A stretch of DNA of 64,000 bases from Lomentospora prolificans (lineage: Eukaryota > Ascomycota > Sordariomycetes > Microascales > Microascaceae): NCBI GenBank assembly GCA_029532625.1, contig JARFXM010000002.1, positions 186,001 through 250,000 on the forward strand. The letters run 5' to 3'. Below are positions 1 to 9,725 of the stretch, one piece after another. Each line of letters starts with the position of its first letter. The stretch's first letter is position 1. The translations under genes and the position numbers were made by a program. Under the pieces are notes generated by a model. That model was not told the DNA's origin. It searched no databases and saw only the letters and a program-made list of their open reading frames with translations.

Positions 1-86
1 CCTTTGGGTGCTAGAGAGCCAGGCAGGATCGCGCGATGTAACAGGATTGAAGGCGGCCGGTTCGCAAAAATTTAAAACTTTAAAAT

Positions 87-128
87 TACCCGTATTACAT
101 ACCCGCTTGCGGGTATGTAATACGGGTA
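87..128. repeat. Perfect 20-bp inverted repeat with 2-nt loop
   Basis: The arm at 87-106 is the exact reverse complement of 109-128, separated by TT. Read from 88 it begins ACCCGTATTACATACCCGC. The flanks (AT-rich 66-86, then GC-rich) do not continue the symmetry. It lies about 220 bp upstream of the first gene. It could be a MITE or transposon-end relic, a cruciform, or a dyad bound by a dimeric regulator; nothing in the sequence decides between these. Confidence 0.9.
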
Positions 129-322
129 GGCCCCTTCCCATTCTGACATTTCGTAGCCAGGCGAGTTAAAAGGATGCTTGCGCCCATTTTTCCCGGGTTT
201 CCGCTTACGTTCCTTCACGATTTCTTTGCCTCATCACTCTCACTATCTCCGGAGGCTCACTCGCGCTCCGTTACTCTCTTTTTCCGTCACCTACGCGGTG
301 ACAGCCATTCTTTAATTTAGAG

Positions 323-345
323 AAAAAAAAAAAAAAAAAAAAAAA
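323..345. repeat. A23 homopolymer directly before a start codon
   Basis: Twenty-three consecutive A residues end one base before the ATG of the DUF7136-like gene, so they would form the last part of its 5' leader. Poly(dA:dT) tracts are known to exclude nucleosomes in fungal promoters. Confidence 0.9.
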
Positions 346-346
346 C

Positions 347-1297
347 ATGCGCTCCTTCGCCGCTTGGCTCGCGACCGCGGCCGTCGTCGCCGCCCAATAC
401 CCCGCCAACTTCGGCATCGACGTCGTTTTCCCCCGTTACGACACGACCTACAAGCGAGTCTTCCCGTTCCCCGTCGTCCTCGCCATCCACGGCTCTCCCG
501 ACATCTGGCCCGAGGACCTCTCGATCAAGCTTCAACTCATGCGCTCGCTCGACCCGAACAAGGGAAGCCAACCTTACGAAACGGTATACATCAACGCCAC
601 CGATTTCCGCGACGTCCTTCCGAAAGATGAGGAAACGTACTATGCCGTTGTGGGCATGTTGGAGGCGGCGGGGACACCAACGACGCACAACTACTTGGAG
701 TACAACATCACGTTTACGCAGGATTGTGCCGCCGGCGGTGAGGCGGCGAGGAGGATGGCGGATGAAGATCTGATCACCAACATCGATGGCGGTCAGGGAA
801 CAGTTTACGTCAAGTTTGACGACGAAAAGGGCGTCGAGCCTAATATCGTGGGGGATGATCCCTGCATCAAGCACCAGGCTCACACTCTGCTCATCGAAGG
901 GAAGGAGTCGGATAAATGCTTGCTACTGGGCGAACCCGACTGGGAAAGCATCTGGGACTCGTGCCGCACCGTAGCGACGGACGAACTTGCTGATAAAGTG
1001 GCCGCCAAAATGCTAGATATTGGAACATGCGCCAACGAGACGGAGCCAAGCCCCGAGCACGACACGTACTGCAACAGCAAGCCTATGCTCGTCGACGGAC
1101 AAACTGTCGCGGGAGGCAGTGAGGACGATCAGGACGACGATGAGAGCCAGGGTGATAACGGGAGCGGGAGCGGCACAGGGTCGAGTGGTTCTGGAGGCAA
1201 TGGCGGAGGCAATTCCGGGGCGGCGTTCGCGCACTGGAGTGCGGCTGGAGGAGCCCTCAGCGGCCTTGTCGTCCTCGCTCAATACTTGCTTCTGTAA
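347..1297 (+). CDS. Secreted, probably GPI-anchored DUF7136-like protein
   Basis: Single-exon gene of 316 residues. Residues 1-16 form a signal peptide ending AVVAAQ. The next part (PANFGIDVVFPRYDTTY) resembles the start of the fungal DUF7136 family, secreted proteins of unknown function beginning with a 'VDLVFPRN'-like strand. Several NxT/NxS sites and paired cysteines suggest an extracellular glycoprotein. From about residue 255 a low-complexity Asp/Gly/Ser linker leads to a hydrophobic C-terminal tail (SGLVVLAQYLLL), the layout of a GPI-anchor signal, so a cell-wall or plasma-membrane location is inferred. The ATG is preceded by an A23 tract. Biochemical role unknown; family assignment fairly confident, anchor type inferred. 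Confidence 0.8.
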   Translation: MRSFAAWLATAAVVAAQYPANFGIDVVFPRYDTTYKRVFPFPVVLAIHGSPDIWPEDLSIKLQLMRSLDPNKGSQPYETVYINATDFRDVLPKDEETYYAVVGMLEAAGTPTTHNYLEYNITFTQDCAAGGEAARRMADEDLITNIDGGQGTVYVKFDDEKGVEPNIVGDDPCIKHQAHTLLIEGKESDKCLLLGEPDWESIWDSCRTVATDELADKVAAKMLDIGTCANETEPSPEHDTYCNSKPMLVDGQTVAGGSEDDQDDDESQGDNGSGSGTGSSGSGGNGGGNSGAAFAHWSAAGGALSGLVVLAQYLLL

Positions 1298-2123
1298 AAT
1301 TGAAACAAAGATTTTACCGGGCGGGTGCAATCGCTTAAGATGACGGACGACAATTGAAACAGTTTTATGTGTGTGCAACCGGGAAAATAACGTTCGTCAA
1401 GCAATGTCATAATAACAATCTAATGTACGAAGGTAAGATCCGCCGCTTTCCTAATATTCTACATTTGAGGGCGAATACGTAGCGACGCAGTCGACAGTGA
1501 GTGACATGGTCACGCAACCTCGAGGCAAGGGCAAAATGGACGAGCCCGGACCGCTCTAGTCTTCCATTCCCGCTTCGCAACACCAACACGATGACCCCAG
1601 TAAGACTGACCTTCCATGAAGCTTACTTACTTCTGGGTCCGGGGTAGTACAGTTTCATACCATGCTAAACCGTACGAGCTCCCCAGGCCAACCGTTGCGC
1701 ATGGAACATTTTGAAAGGACCAGGACACCGAACCAATGTCAATTCATGGATACATATCACCAAGTTTAAGAAATCTTCCTAGCAAGTACTATTGAAGCCT
1801 CGCGAATAGGGACTTATATAAGACGTTTGGGTGTCAAATCACTCGCACCTATTCCATGAACAAACCCAGGCTTTCAGATTGCATCTGTTATTGATCGAGC
1901 TGACCAGCATACTACTAAAACAAAACATGTCCCATATAATCCAAGGCCTCTTTGGGGCCATTTCCAGTAAACTCCCTTCCATCGTATATCCATATATCTA
2001 CACGTTTAGCCCTCCTTATTTATCAGGTGGCTACAAGCTGAATGAAATAGGCACAACTCGCGGCCTCTCAATGAGTGGCGTACATAGACTGGCCTTTTGT
2101 CTGTTTCAAGCCTCTAAAAGGCT
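1298..2123. other. Intergenic, no gene seen
   Basis: Lies between the 3' ends of two convergent genes. A TATATAA-like string near 1814-1820 is followed by a 98-codon frame without an ATG start or recognisable product; I see no supportable gene. Confidence 0.5.
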
Positions 2124-3363
2124 CTAGTTCGCGGCAGTCGCAGTTGCAGTGGCAGTCGCGCCAGCATCCGCGCTAGTCTCGCCCGCGGCATCTGTAGCTG
2201 TCGCAGTAGCTGTGTCGTCCGTTGCCGTTTCTGTAGCGCCGGCATCGTCCGTGGCAGTAGCACCAGCGGTGTCCGTAGCGACGTCAGTAGCGGAAGCAAC
2301 ATCAGTCGCGGTGGCGGTGGCAGTATCGACGGCGGTATCCGTGGCATTGCCAGCGTCGGCACCGGGCATGGCGACGCCGAGGGCGGCGCACTCATCAGCA
2401 GCAGCGGCCGCTTGGTTTAGCGCCCTTTGAGCAGCACGCTGAACGCGGGCGGTTGCATTGCCTCGGTTGCGGCCCCTACCGCGGCCACGGCCGTTCTGGC
2501 GGCGCTCGCGCGTGCGACCGTTGGATTCACGTTGAGCGTTGCCGGCATCATCCTCAGTGGCGTCCTCGGCAGCGTCTTCGCCGGCAGCAGCGGAAGTTTC
2601 CGCCGCGGCGTCTCCGGTCGCGGTGTCACTAGCAGCATCAGTGGCAGTGGCGGAGGCGACATCGGTGGCTTCCGCATCGGGAATGAGGGTGGTGATGTCA
2701 GGGGTGGGAGTAGCTTCGGCGCCGCCATCAGTAGCGGCGTTATCAGTGGCTGTGGCGGTAGCGGTGTCAACAACAGAGGTCTGCGAAGCAGAGGAGAGAA
2801 TGGAGCTTGCAGCAAGGGCAGCCTCAGAGAGGGCACTGCAGTCAGCAGCTGTGAGTCCATTGTCATTTTGGTTGTTATTTTGGTTGTTTTGGTTGTTGTC
2901 TTGGTTGCCTTTAATCGCAGTACAGGGTTAGCATTTACGATGTGAATAATTGCGAACGGATTGACTTACCAGCGCTGTCACCGGCGTTGTTACCGGCGTT
3001 GTTACCACCTTGACCAGTAAGCTGGGCGATCTGTCCAAGGATGGTATCAAGGATGCTGCCGCCATTACCCGCTCCGCCGAGGAGGCCGGCGAGGTTTCCG
3101 CCGTTCAGGATATCAGCCAGATCAGTTCCGTTCAACAGATCGCCAAGGCCGCCGCCGGCGCCACCGAGGAGATTGCCCAGATTTCCGCCATTTAGAAGAT
3201 CAGCAAGGTTTCCTCCATTGAGAATGTTGGCGAGGTTGCCGCCGTTGAGCAGGTCGCCAAGGTTGCCCAGCTGCCGGCGCTTGATGTCGGCTTCACTGCC
3301 GGCCGATCCTTGGAAGAGGAGCGCGGTGAGGAGCGCGGCCTTGATGGAAAGTAAAGAAGGCAT
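2124..3363 (-). CDS. Secreted octapeptide-repeat, Ala/Thr/Asp-rich protein
   Basis: Two exons, 3363-2970 and 2908-2124, joined across a 61-bp GTAAGT...AAG intron, give 392 residues. Residues 1-22 are a signal peptide, followed by a KRRQ site suited to Kex2 processing. Then come about seven repeats of the pattern L-x-x-[LI]-L-N-G-G-N (for example NGGNLADLL), interrupted by GGAGGG spacers. Exon 2 encodes an Asn/Gln-rich stretch, a long Ala-Thr-Asp low-complexity region, a second RERRQ dibasic site, an RG-repeat patch (GRGRGRGRNRG), and a final Ala/Thr/Asp tail. There is no catalytic domain. The regular Leu/Gly/Asn repeat could fold as a small solenoid or self-assemble in the wall; that is inference. 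Kexin-processed repeat peptides are an alternative. No family recognised. Confidence 0.75.
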
Positions 3364-3453
3364 GGTTGTGATGTGAAGAAACGACGACGGTGAGGAACGG
3401 TTCCAAGACAAGGGCGAGAAAAAGGAAGGTTGAGAACGGAAAGGGGACGAAGG

Positions 3454-3485
<32 letters not shown>

Positions 3486-5598
3486 ACACAGTAGACAGGG
3501 CCAAGGCGGCAGAGAAAGTAGAGCTAGTCAGAGAATGCAATTCCGTGGTTGGAAAGAAAATTTGGAGATGCAGGAGATCGCAGGATGTCGAGATTGATAT
3601 AGCTCTCAAGCTTGTGCGTGCCCCTGGGTCTCTTTCGGTTCCCCTGGCGTCTTCACCAGGGTGGATGATCGAATCCACGAAGCTGTGGGAAACCAAGCTT
3701 TGAGTCGCGACTGGGATTGGTGGACATCAAACAAAGTGTCCGAGATATCGACCCACCCATGATCGGAACTGCCAGACAACCTTGTCGTCTTCCCCTTGCT
3801 GAGCACATTGGCCCACGGTCAAGATGACAGTGCCATCTGACAGTGATGAGACCTGATGGCTCGGCGATCAGGCTCCACCTGACATGGATGGCGCTGGTGA
3901 AAGAGTAAGCTACCAGTTTGGAAATGCCAAGGGAGTGAAGCAAGTTCTGTTTCGGTAGAAGGGGCAGGGAGGCAGAAGCGGAGAAGCAGGGGGGTTGCAT
4001 CCTCGATGCGGGAGATGCACGGATTCTCCAGGACTGCCGCTGATCGCAACGATCACCAGCTCCGTTGAAATCGGATTTGCCCGGGTATTACTGGCAAGTG
4101 AGGGGCGAATTGTGGAGGAGCGGATTGCCAGTTGATCCCCAAGGCTTTCCTGGCTTCTCCGCCAAACAACAATTAACCTCGAACTGGGAATTGTAAGAAA
4201 GAATCCCCACAGCATAACCTGTTTCGCGCCAATATCGGAGTCATCTAGATGGCGAATGAAGACAAGTCGATGCAGATTGATTCTGCTTCCCGCCTGGCGT
4301 GCGTCAGAGAGGGGATGGCAGCCATCGCATTGATAGCCAGGCTATGCCAACGCCAAATCTCCAAAGCCAGGATGCTACGCCGCCAATTATAGCCCAAGAC
4401 ATGAAACAATCTCAGATCGACGTCCCCACATCACCCCCATGATTTGAAACCTGCACAGCCCAGTGGACGCGTGGATTCGCCTACCGAGCAGACATTTTTC
4501 GAGGGGTTCCGCAAAATGCAATTCCTGCGAACAGGCTTTTCTAGCCAGGACACCGGGTTACATTCTCCTGCTCGAGCTGCCCATCGTGGATCACAAATAC
4601 GACGCAACGCGAGGCGCTGTTCCCTCATGTCCATCCCGGGCGTGGAGTTACAACATAGCTGGCGTGCTGGCTATCCTCTGCCCACAGTCAGTGGCCAGCA
4701 CCCCGGTGGCTGGCTAGCCGACCGAGAGAGTCTGGACTTCGAGGTGCACGCAAAGGGAGAGCATCGATGTTCCATCCAAGCACACCAGGAGGCATCTGCT
4801 CTTTGCAAGTACACATGTCATTTGTTACTTAATCTAAGGGGTGAATAAAAGTAGAGAACGGAGGAAAAGTCATTTAGAATAAACCCAGAACCTCGCCATT
4901 TGCCCCTAAAAGCACAAGCCAGCATAAACACATCATTAGGATACGACCATAACTGAACTTGATGCTTTTGATGCTTCTGAGGGAAGATGCACCAATTCCA
5001 TTATCATTGCCAGGAAAATACACAGCTTGGCACAGTGGCCCACCATGATTCTGCTGTAACGAGGACTCGCTGAATAGACACATTTAGGTCATCTCCTTGT
5101 CCCTTGGTACATTGCAATACTAAACCTGACATAGCGCCCATAACGATATTGAGGGTATTAACCTTGTCGACAGAGTTGTTACGCCACTCTGTGAGTCTGA
5201 AACCGGTAGGCATAATAACAAGGCCTCTCCTTCTGCCTAGTCTTTGGAACTCCTCTTTCGAACATGGTGTTTTACCTTTATAGTCTATCCCATCTAAAGA
5301 CTTGGTATGGAAAGGTATTGCTGGCGAAAGACTGCTGTCCACTACCCTGCCGGATGAGCCTAGTTTTCACTCGTCTGTGTGCGCCTAGAGACCCTCGCTG
5401 TCAACTCACTTCGGACACAACTTCGAACCCAAAACTGCTACCGGCTCGCACAAGGGGTCATCCTATTCTCGAATGATTTCTAACGTCCAATTTCAAGGCA
5501 TAGCCGCTGTGTTATTGTAGATTGACTTTGTTGACCAGTCCAGACGAATTTCCAAAGGTCAGGCACTACTAAGAACCTTTCCTCTGCTGTCCTCCGCT
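3364..5598. other. Intergenic, mostly featureless
   Basis: Contains the A28 tract at 3454-3481, about 90 bp upstream of the repeat-protein start. No ORF with recognisable content. A 112-codon minus frame at 5004-5342 looks mildly coding-like but matches no family I know and has neither context nor splice support. Confidence 0.5.
3454..3481. repeat. A28 homopolymer
   Basis: Twenty-eight A residues (poly-T relative to the minus-strand repeat-protein gene), about 90 bp upstream of its ATG. Confidence 0.9.
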
Positions 5599-6369
5599 CT
5601 AGGCCCCCTTGGATGGTTGTTTGATGGCATATCGAAAAGTGTACAGTCCCCAACTGTCACCCCCCTCCGCAGCTGGCAAGTCGCGCGTATACTTGTCAAG
5701 ATGCACGGTAAGCGTGTCTTCAACCTGCCAGCCGAGCTTTTGGAATGCTAGCCATCCGGCCTCGGAGAGATGAGCCCAGCATATTACACCGTGGGTATCG
5801 GCCCTGTCTGTTCCCCAACGAACAAGACTCTTTCCGACTCCGCGGCCTTGAAAGTCCGGATGGACACTTATGCCACTGATAAACAAACACCGACTTCCCT
5901 TGGGCATGATTTTCTCCATGAATGAGTTCATATGCTGCCCTGTAAGCTTTTCCAACTGTGTTACCCCACTTGGTGCAGCTTTCTGTAACTTATCTGTCCC
6001 ATCATCCGCCATGTCCGTGTCGGCCTTCTCCATTGACTGCTCCGATAAATGCGACTCAAGTGGCTGGTATTTCTCCGAAACTTGGTCGAGGTTTTGCTCG
6101 CCCCAGGTGACGTGTCCGATGATACTGCCACTACTTTTGTCGACGGCTTTGAGCACTGTAAGCTTCACCCCGCTCGGCCGCGGGTTCTCCATCCGGTCGA
6201 TGTAATGTCGCGTAACTCCGCTCATGCAATCCCTGAACCACCCCACACCATGGGCTCTTTCTTTGAGCTGGGTATTCTTGTCATCTTTGAAGCTCCGTAC
6301 TGTTATGGAGACTAATTCTTCCACATCATCGCTGGTTGCGGGAAGGATAGCGAATTCTAGCGGCGCCAT
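5599..6369 (-). CDS. GNAT-family N-acetyltransferase
   Basis: Intronless 256-residue protein. The acetyl-CoA-binding motif A is clear near residues 172-190 (VHPDFQGRGVGKSLVRWG, with the Q/R-x-x-G-x-G pattern), preceded by the beta-strand CLFISGISV. The N-terminus (FAILPATSDDVEELVSI) is a standard GNAT strand-helix start. A low-complexity charged insert around residues 105-150 separates the two halves, as in many fungal GNATs annotated from genomes. The substrate cannot be told from sequence; small-molecule acetylation in the cytosol is likely. The start is the first in-frame ATG, and the C-terminus (FRYAIKQPSKGA) has no targeting signal. Confidence 0.88.
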   Translation of the reverse strand: MAPLEFAILPATSDDVEELVSITVRSFKDDKNTQLKERAHGVGWFRDCMSGVTRHYIDRMENPRPSGVKLTVLKAVDKSSGSIIGHVTWGEQNLDQVSEKYQPLESHLSEQSMEKADTDMADDGTDKLQKAAPSGVTQLEKLTGQHMNSFMEKIMPKGSRCLFISGISVHPDFQGRGVGKSLVRWGTDRADTHGVICWAHLSEAGWLAFQKLGWQVEDTLTVHLDKYTRDLPAAEGGDSWGLYTFRYAIKQPSKGA

Positions 6370-7092
6370 GGTGGTGAAATGCTTGTGGTGCGGTCAAGTT
6401 TACCCAGAATAGCCAGCAATGCCGGCCTAATATATGTTACCTCATGAGTCATTCGCCGATTCGACTCGGTCCATTTAATGCCCTGCACAGTCAGCCAACA
6501 TCCGCATGGGTGGATTGTGAATGCAGACTGCCGCCCGTGCAATAATTTCATTCGATGCTACCGTCCAGGTGTAGGGAGGGACCACAATGTTCGATCGCAG
6601 AGGAAACCTCGAGCAGGAATGTCCACGCGGATAGGCTCTTATCACTATAAACTTTGCAAGAGAGTAGACTCGAGGCCAAGAGAAAGCAAGCATCCTATTG
6701 AGGAGGATATGAGTCCAACTACTCCGCGTGAAGTTCGAAAGGTTAGCCTGGAAACCTTTGTTTGACTGCCTTCGGGACTACAGCACTTGCACCTTGTCCT
6801 TGCCCAGGCCGCGGTATACACATAAGAAAAAAGTAAATAAAATAAAATAACAAAAAATTGAAATTAAGAACCGTTGATATCGATCAGTCGTCGGTTGTGG
6901 CTTGCAGGAGGAAGGGTTGGAGATGCCACGCACCGTTGCAGAGATTCGGATTCTTTTGTTCAAGAAGCATCCAGAGGCAGAGCGTTCCAGGCATGGAGCT
7001 ACTTTCACTTATGGGCTGATACATTCACATACTAAAAATAATAAACCACTGGTTTTCTAGTTAGTAAGAGCCGATGCATCGTGTCGTGCGAA
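6370..7092. other. Intergenic, no gene seen
   Basis: Contains an AT-rich patch around 6826-6870 and short frames without recognisable content. It is bounded on the right by the stop codon of the PNP relic. Confidence 0.5.
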
Positions 7093-8528
7093 TCATTCCT
7101 TCTTGTTGAAATGGTACGTCACAGTTCCCCCCATAATAGACGATCCTGTAACCACATTGTGTCCAGTGATTGGCCCGAATGCGTGCACCGAAGCACCAAT
7201 ACTCTGTTGAGCATCTTGAACTGCGTCGGAAGCAGTCCGCCTCGCTACTTTTAAACTTGTGTCAGCATTTTTCGGCGATTAAAAACTAGGTGGTAGCTCT
7301 TACGCGAGGTCGAACTGGCCTCTCGAACCTCGTATGTCTGAGTATAGCGCTCCAGGAGAGCCTCAGCTGCTGAATCTGTCGTGGCCGCCCCAAAGTTCTG
7401 CCACCCTTTCTGCTTATGGCAGTCCGGGTAGTCGCACACTCCTTTCACCACCACGCACGGCACCTCATCCCACACACCGACCCCTTCCATCTCAAAAGCA
7501 ATGACTCCTTCCTCATTAGCGATCAAGTCCCAGAATGTGGCGGACTTGATAAACTTCTGTCCACATGCAATAGGTCCAATTGTATCGCCGGCCTCTGCAC
7601 AGCAGCACTTTTCTCCTCAGCAAGCTGCCGCTTCTCATCAAGCCGGTCTTGAGCCACTAGATGTTCTTCATCACATCCAAGGTCGGCATAGGAAGACCCG
7701 ATGGCCGTGTCGCAGACGGAATCTGTGTATTTAGGACAGTCGTGGCAGAGGCAAGCTATTGTGTTGTAGTGCATGTAGCGATATCCATGCTTGAATAGCT
7801 TGTCATGGGCCGTTCCCGGGTAGCTATACTTGCCCTTCAAGCGCCTCTTCTGGTCTGCTTTTCTCTTCGAGAACCTTCGAGGCTCGACTTTTAAGCCTTT
7901 ACATATCAAGATTTATCTGTAACACAGCGGTAAGGCCATAAATATCCTTATTCGCTCGACACCGACCATCTTTGGCGGTATTACGTTTACGCACGAACTT
8001 GTCCGGATATTGCCTTCCGAAATCGTACTGCATGCTGGTGTCCCTGATGACCACATCGCCTAGTAGTGGCTCTCCATGATCGCCACTAGGGACGCTACCG
8101 CATATCTACAAGGATGGCGAGCCTCAAGAAACGGAAGCTCAAGCACAGGCTGGAGACTGCGCTATTGGCCGCATCAACTGATCCCATGTGCGGTAACAGG
8201 GTCAGGACGACGTTATATGCGCCCATGCGGCTTGGAATGTAATGGTTGTGGTCTCCAGCAGCCCTGCCATACTTGGCCCCGTCCTCGTCCCAGGATTCGC
8301 CAAAAATGACACGGCGTTGTGCTCGGTGTCAAGGGCGCAGATGATCGCGATTTCAAAATCCTCACGACCAGGCGGCGGGGCAAGTGCCAGGCCAGAGAAT
8401 GCCGACAAGCGAATCTTTGCCCAGAGTAATGTGCCACGACAACCTTGGACACGTCTCGAGCTCAGCGAAGACAATTTTTGGATTCGTATGGGGGAAGTGA
8501 AATCGGGCCGCAACTGCGGGATAAGCAT
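7093..8528 (-). pseudogene. Broken PNP_UDP-type effector with C-terminal motif
   Basis: Fragments in all three minus frames give, in order, a nucleoside-phosphorylase-like protein of the type found in fungal NLR systems: EDFEIAIICALDTEHNAV (near 8370), a GAYNVVLTLLPHMGSV block (8220), GDVVIRDTSMQYDFGRQYPD (8060), a Cys-rich insert with KYSYPGTAHDKLF (7820), and the hallmark GVIAFEMEGVGVWDEVP then VVVKGVCDYPDCHK (7500-7400). About four frameshifts, near 8300, 8128, 7915 and 7590, break the frame. A last intron, 7303-7248, is still in phase and leads to a C-terminal extension ending at a TGA at 7093-7095. That extension carries TGHNVVTGSSIMGGTVTYHF (7167-7108), which matches the NLR next door. 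In intact relatives the PNP domain is regarded as an NLR-controlled effector. The start at 8528 is the first ATG of the frame and is uncertain. Confidence 0.85.
7108..7167 (-). other. Candidate amyloid-signalling motif, effector copy
   Basis: Encodes TGHNVVTGSSIMGGTVTYHF in the last exon of the PNP relic, five codons before the stop. Its copy in the divergent NLR gene (8863-8922) is identical at 10 of 20 positions (T, G, H, N, G, I, G, T, V, F) and conservative at 3 more. Short Gly/Asn-rich beta-arch motifs at effector C-termini are known from fungal HET-S, sigma and PP systems. Confidence 0.75.
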
Positions 8529-8799
8529 GTCGGCTAAGGCATCAGCCCATCCTCAGCACGAGGGGCGTGAGGCTGTCACAATACACGGTTTCCTTAACTT
8601 TGAGATATTCCCCGCTGTTTAAGCTGCCTTTTCCCTTTGCCATGGTCGATCAACGCCCCTGATGTTGTCAAGATACCCGCAGCCCTCTGCGTTTCGAGCC
8701 AGCGCATAGCAATACGACGAGGCATAGGGACTCGTCATCGCAGCCCAGAGCAGGAAATGATATATGAGGAACAAAGGTTGAACTCTAAGCGATTCTACA
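8529..8799. promoter_or_regulatory. Shared upstream region of the PNP/NLR pair
   Basis: About 270 bp separate the two divergent start codons. A shared bidirectional promoter is implied by layout only. I see no convincing TATA box or dyad. Confidence 0.35.
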
Positions 8800-9725
8800 A
8801 TGGCCGAACGCGTAACGGAATCTTTGCAAACGGTGCGAACAACCAATAGGTTTGACCGGAGTACGGGCCACAATATCATCGCTGGCCAACATATATCCGG
8901 ACGGACTGTGTCTAACAACTTCATACAAGAATGTATGGTAGGAGGTCGTATAGGTTGATCTGGGCTAATACGAATGTGCCTCAGTGGGCTAATACTGATG
9001 TTCTCAGCCGACCAGAGACGCCGCCACAGCCATTTGCGTTTATCCCCTTCTATTACGATGGCGATTTCGCAGACCGCGTAGACCTCCTTGCTCAGGTCGA
9101 CCAAATATGTTCCAAGCCGGCCCAGCGCGTCGCCCTCGTAGGCCTCGGCGGAGTTGGCAAATCACAGCTGGCTATCGAGTACGCGCACCGGACCAATACC
9201 GCTAGCACCTGGGTATTCTGGATGCATGCCGGCACCTGTGCGCGTATAGATCGAAGGTTTCGGGACAATCGCCGACGCCATCAACCTAGTAGGCCGGAAG
9301 CAACCTATTGTGGATATTTTATCGCTTGTATACAATTGATTGTCCATTGAACGAAATGGGATGTGGGTGATGATCGTAGATAGCGCTGACGACCGCAATG
9401 TGCTGTTTGGCGCCACGGAGGGTGTGTGTGATGGGCAAGCCGCTTACAGCGTACCTGCCACAGAGCCGGAACGGAACGGTCATCATCACAACCCGCAACT
9501 AGCGTCTAGCAGATGAACTTACGGGAAAGCGAGGCAACTCAATTGAAGTCGGGCCGATGACGGAGCCAGAAGCGCTCAAACTCCTGCGAAATAATTTGGG
9601 ATCGCTCCTAGATGGAATTGGGACGAGGAAGTGGCGGTCCAACACGTAACACGCCCACTCGACCTAATCCCGCTGGCGATTACCCACGCCGCAGCATATC
9701 TACGCGAAAAAACGCGGTGCACGTG
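8800..9725 (+). pseudogene. Broken, truncated NB-ARC NLR with N-terminal motif
   Basis: An ATG at 8800 (context acaATGG) opens a frame starting MAERVTESLQTVRTTNRF and running into TGHNIIAGQHISGRTVSNNF (8863-8922). After an apparent intron the NB-ARC domain starts near 9010 (PFAFIPFYYDGDF). It shows the P-loop GLGGVGKS (9141-9164), the Walker-B strand WVMIVDSADD (about 9364-9393), the GTVIITTR strand (near 9474) and the LIPLAITHAAAYL helix (near 9663). These blocks lie in different frames, with a shift near 9250, further shifts downstream and an in-frame TAG at about 9501. Homology stops at about 9725, where the sequence becomes AT-rich, so the rest of the NB-ARC domain and any TPR, ankyrin or WD repeats are lost. 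In the family this protein would be the ligand sensor that switches on an effector. Confidence 0.85.
8863..8922 (+). other. Candidate amyloid-signalling motif, receptor copy
   Basis: Encodes TGHNIIAGQHISGRTVSNNF about 22 residues after the NLR start codon, the position where fungal NLRs that signal through amyloid templating carry their motif. It matches the motif at the C-terminus of the divergent PNP gene. Confidence 0.75.

Noticed and set aside
317..883. 188-codon minus-strand frame
   Set aside because: Antisense to the DUF7136-like gene and ends in the poly-F translation of the homopolymer.
1814..2127. TATA-like string followed by a 98-codon frame
   Set aside because: The frame lacks an ATG at its beginning and overlaps the 3' end of the repeat-protein gene; no family match.
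5004..5342. 112-codon minus-strand frame with coding-like composition
   Set aside because: No family recognised, no promoter or splice continuation, and stops in all frames immediately upstream; left unannotated.
7251..9350. PNP and NB-ARC frames read as separate intact small proteins
   Set aside because: Family blocks continue across several frames with indels and stops, so these are relics of two larger genes rather than small genes.
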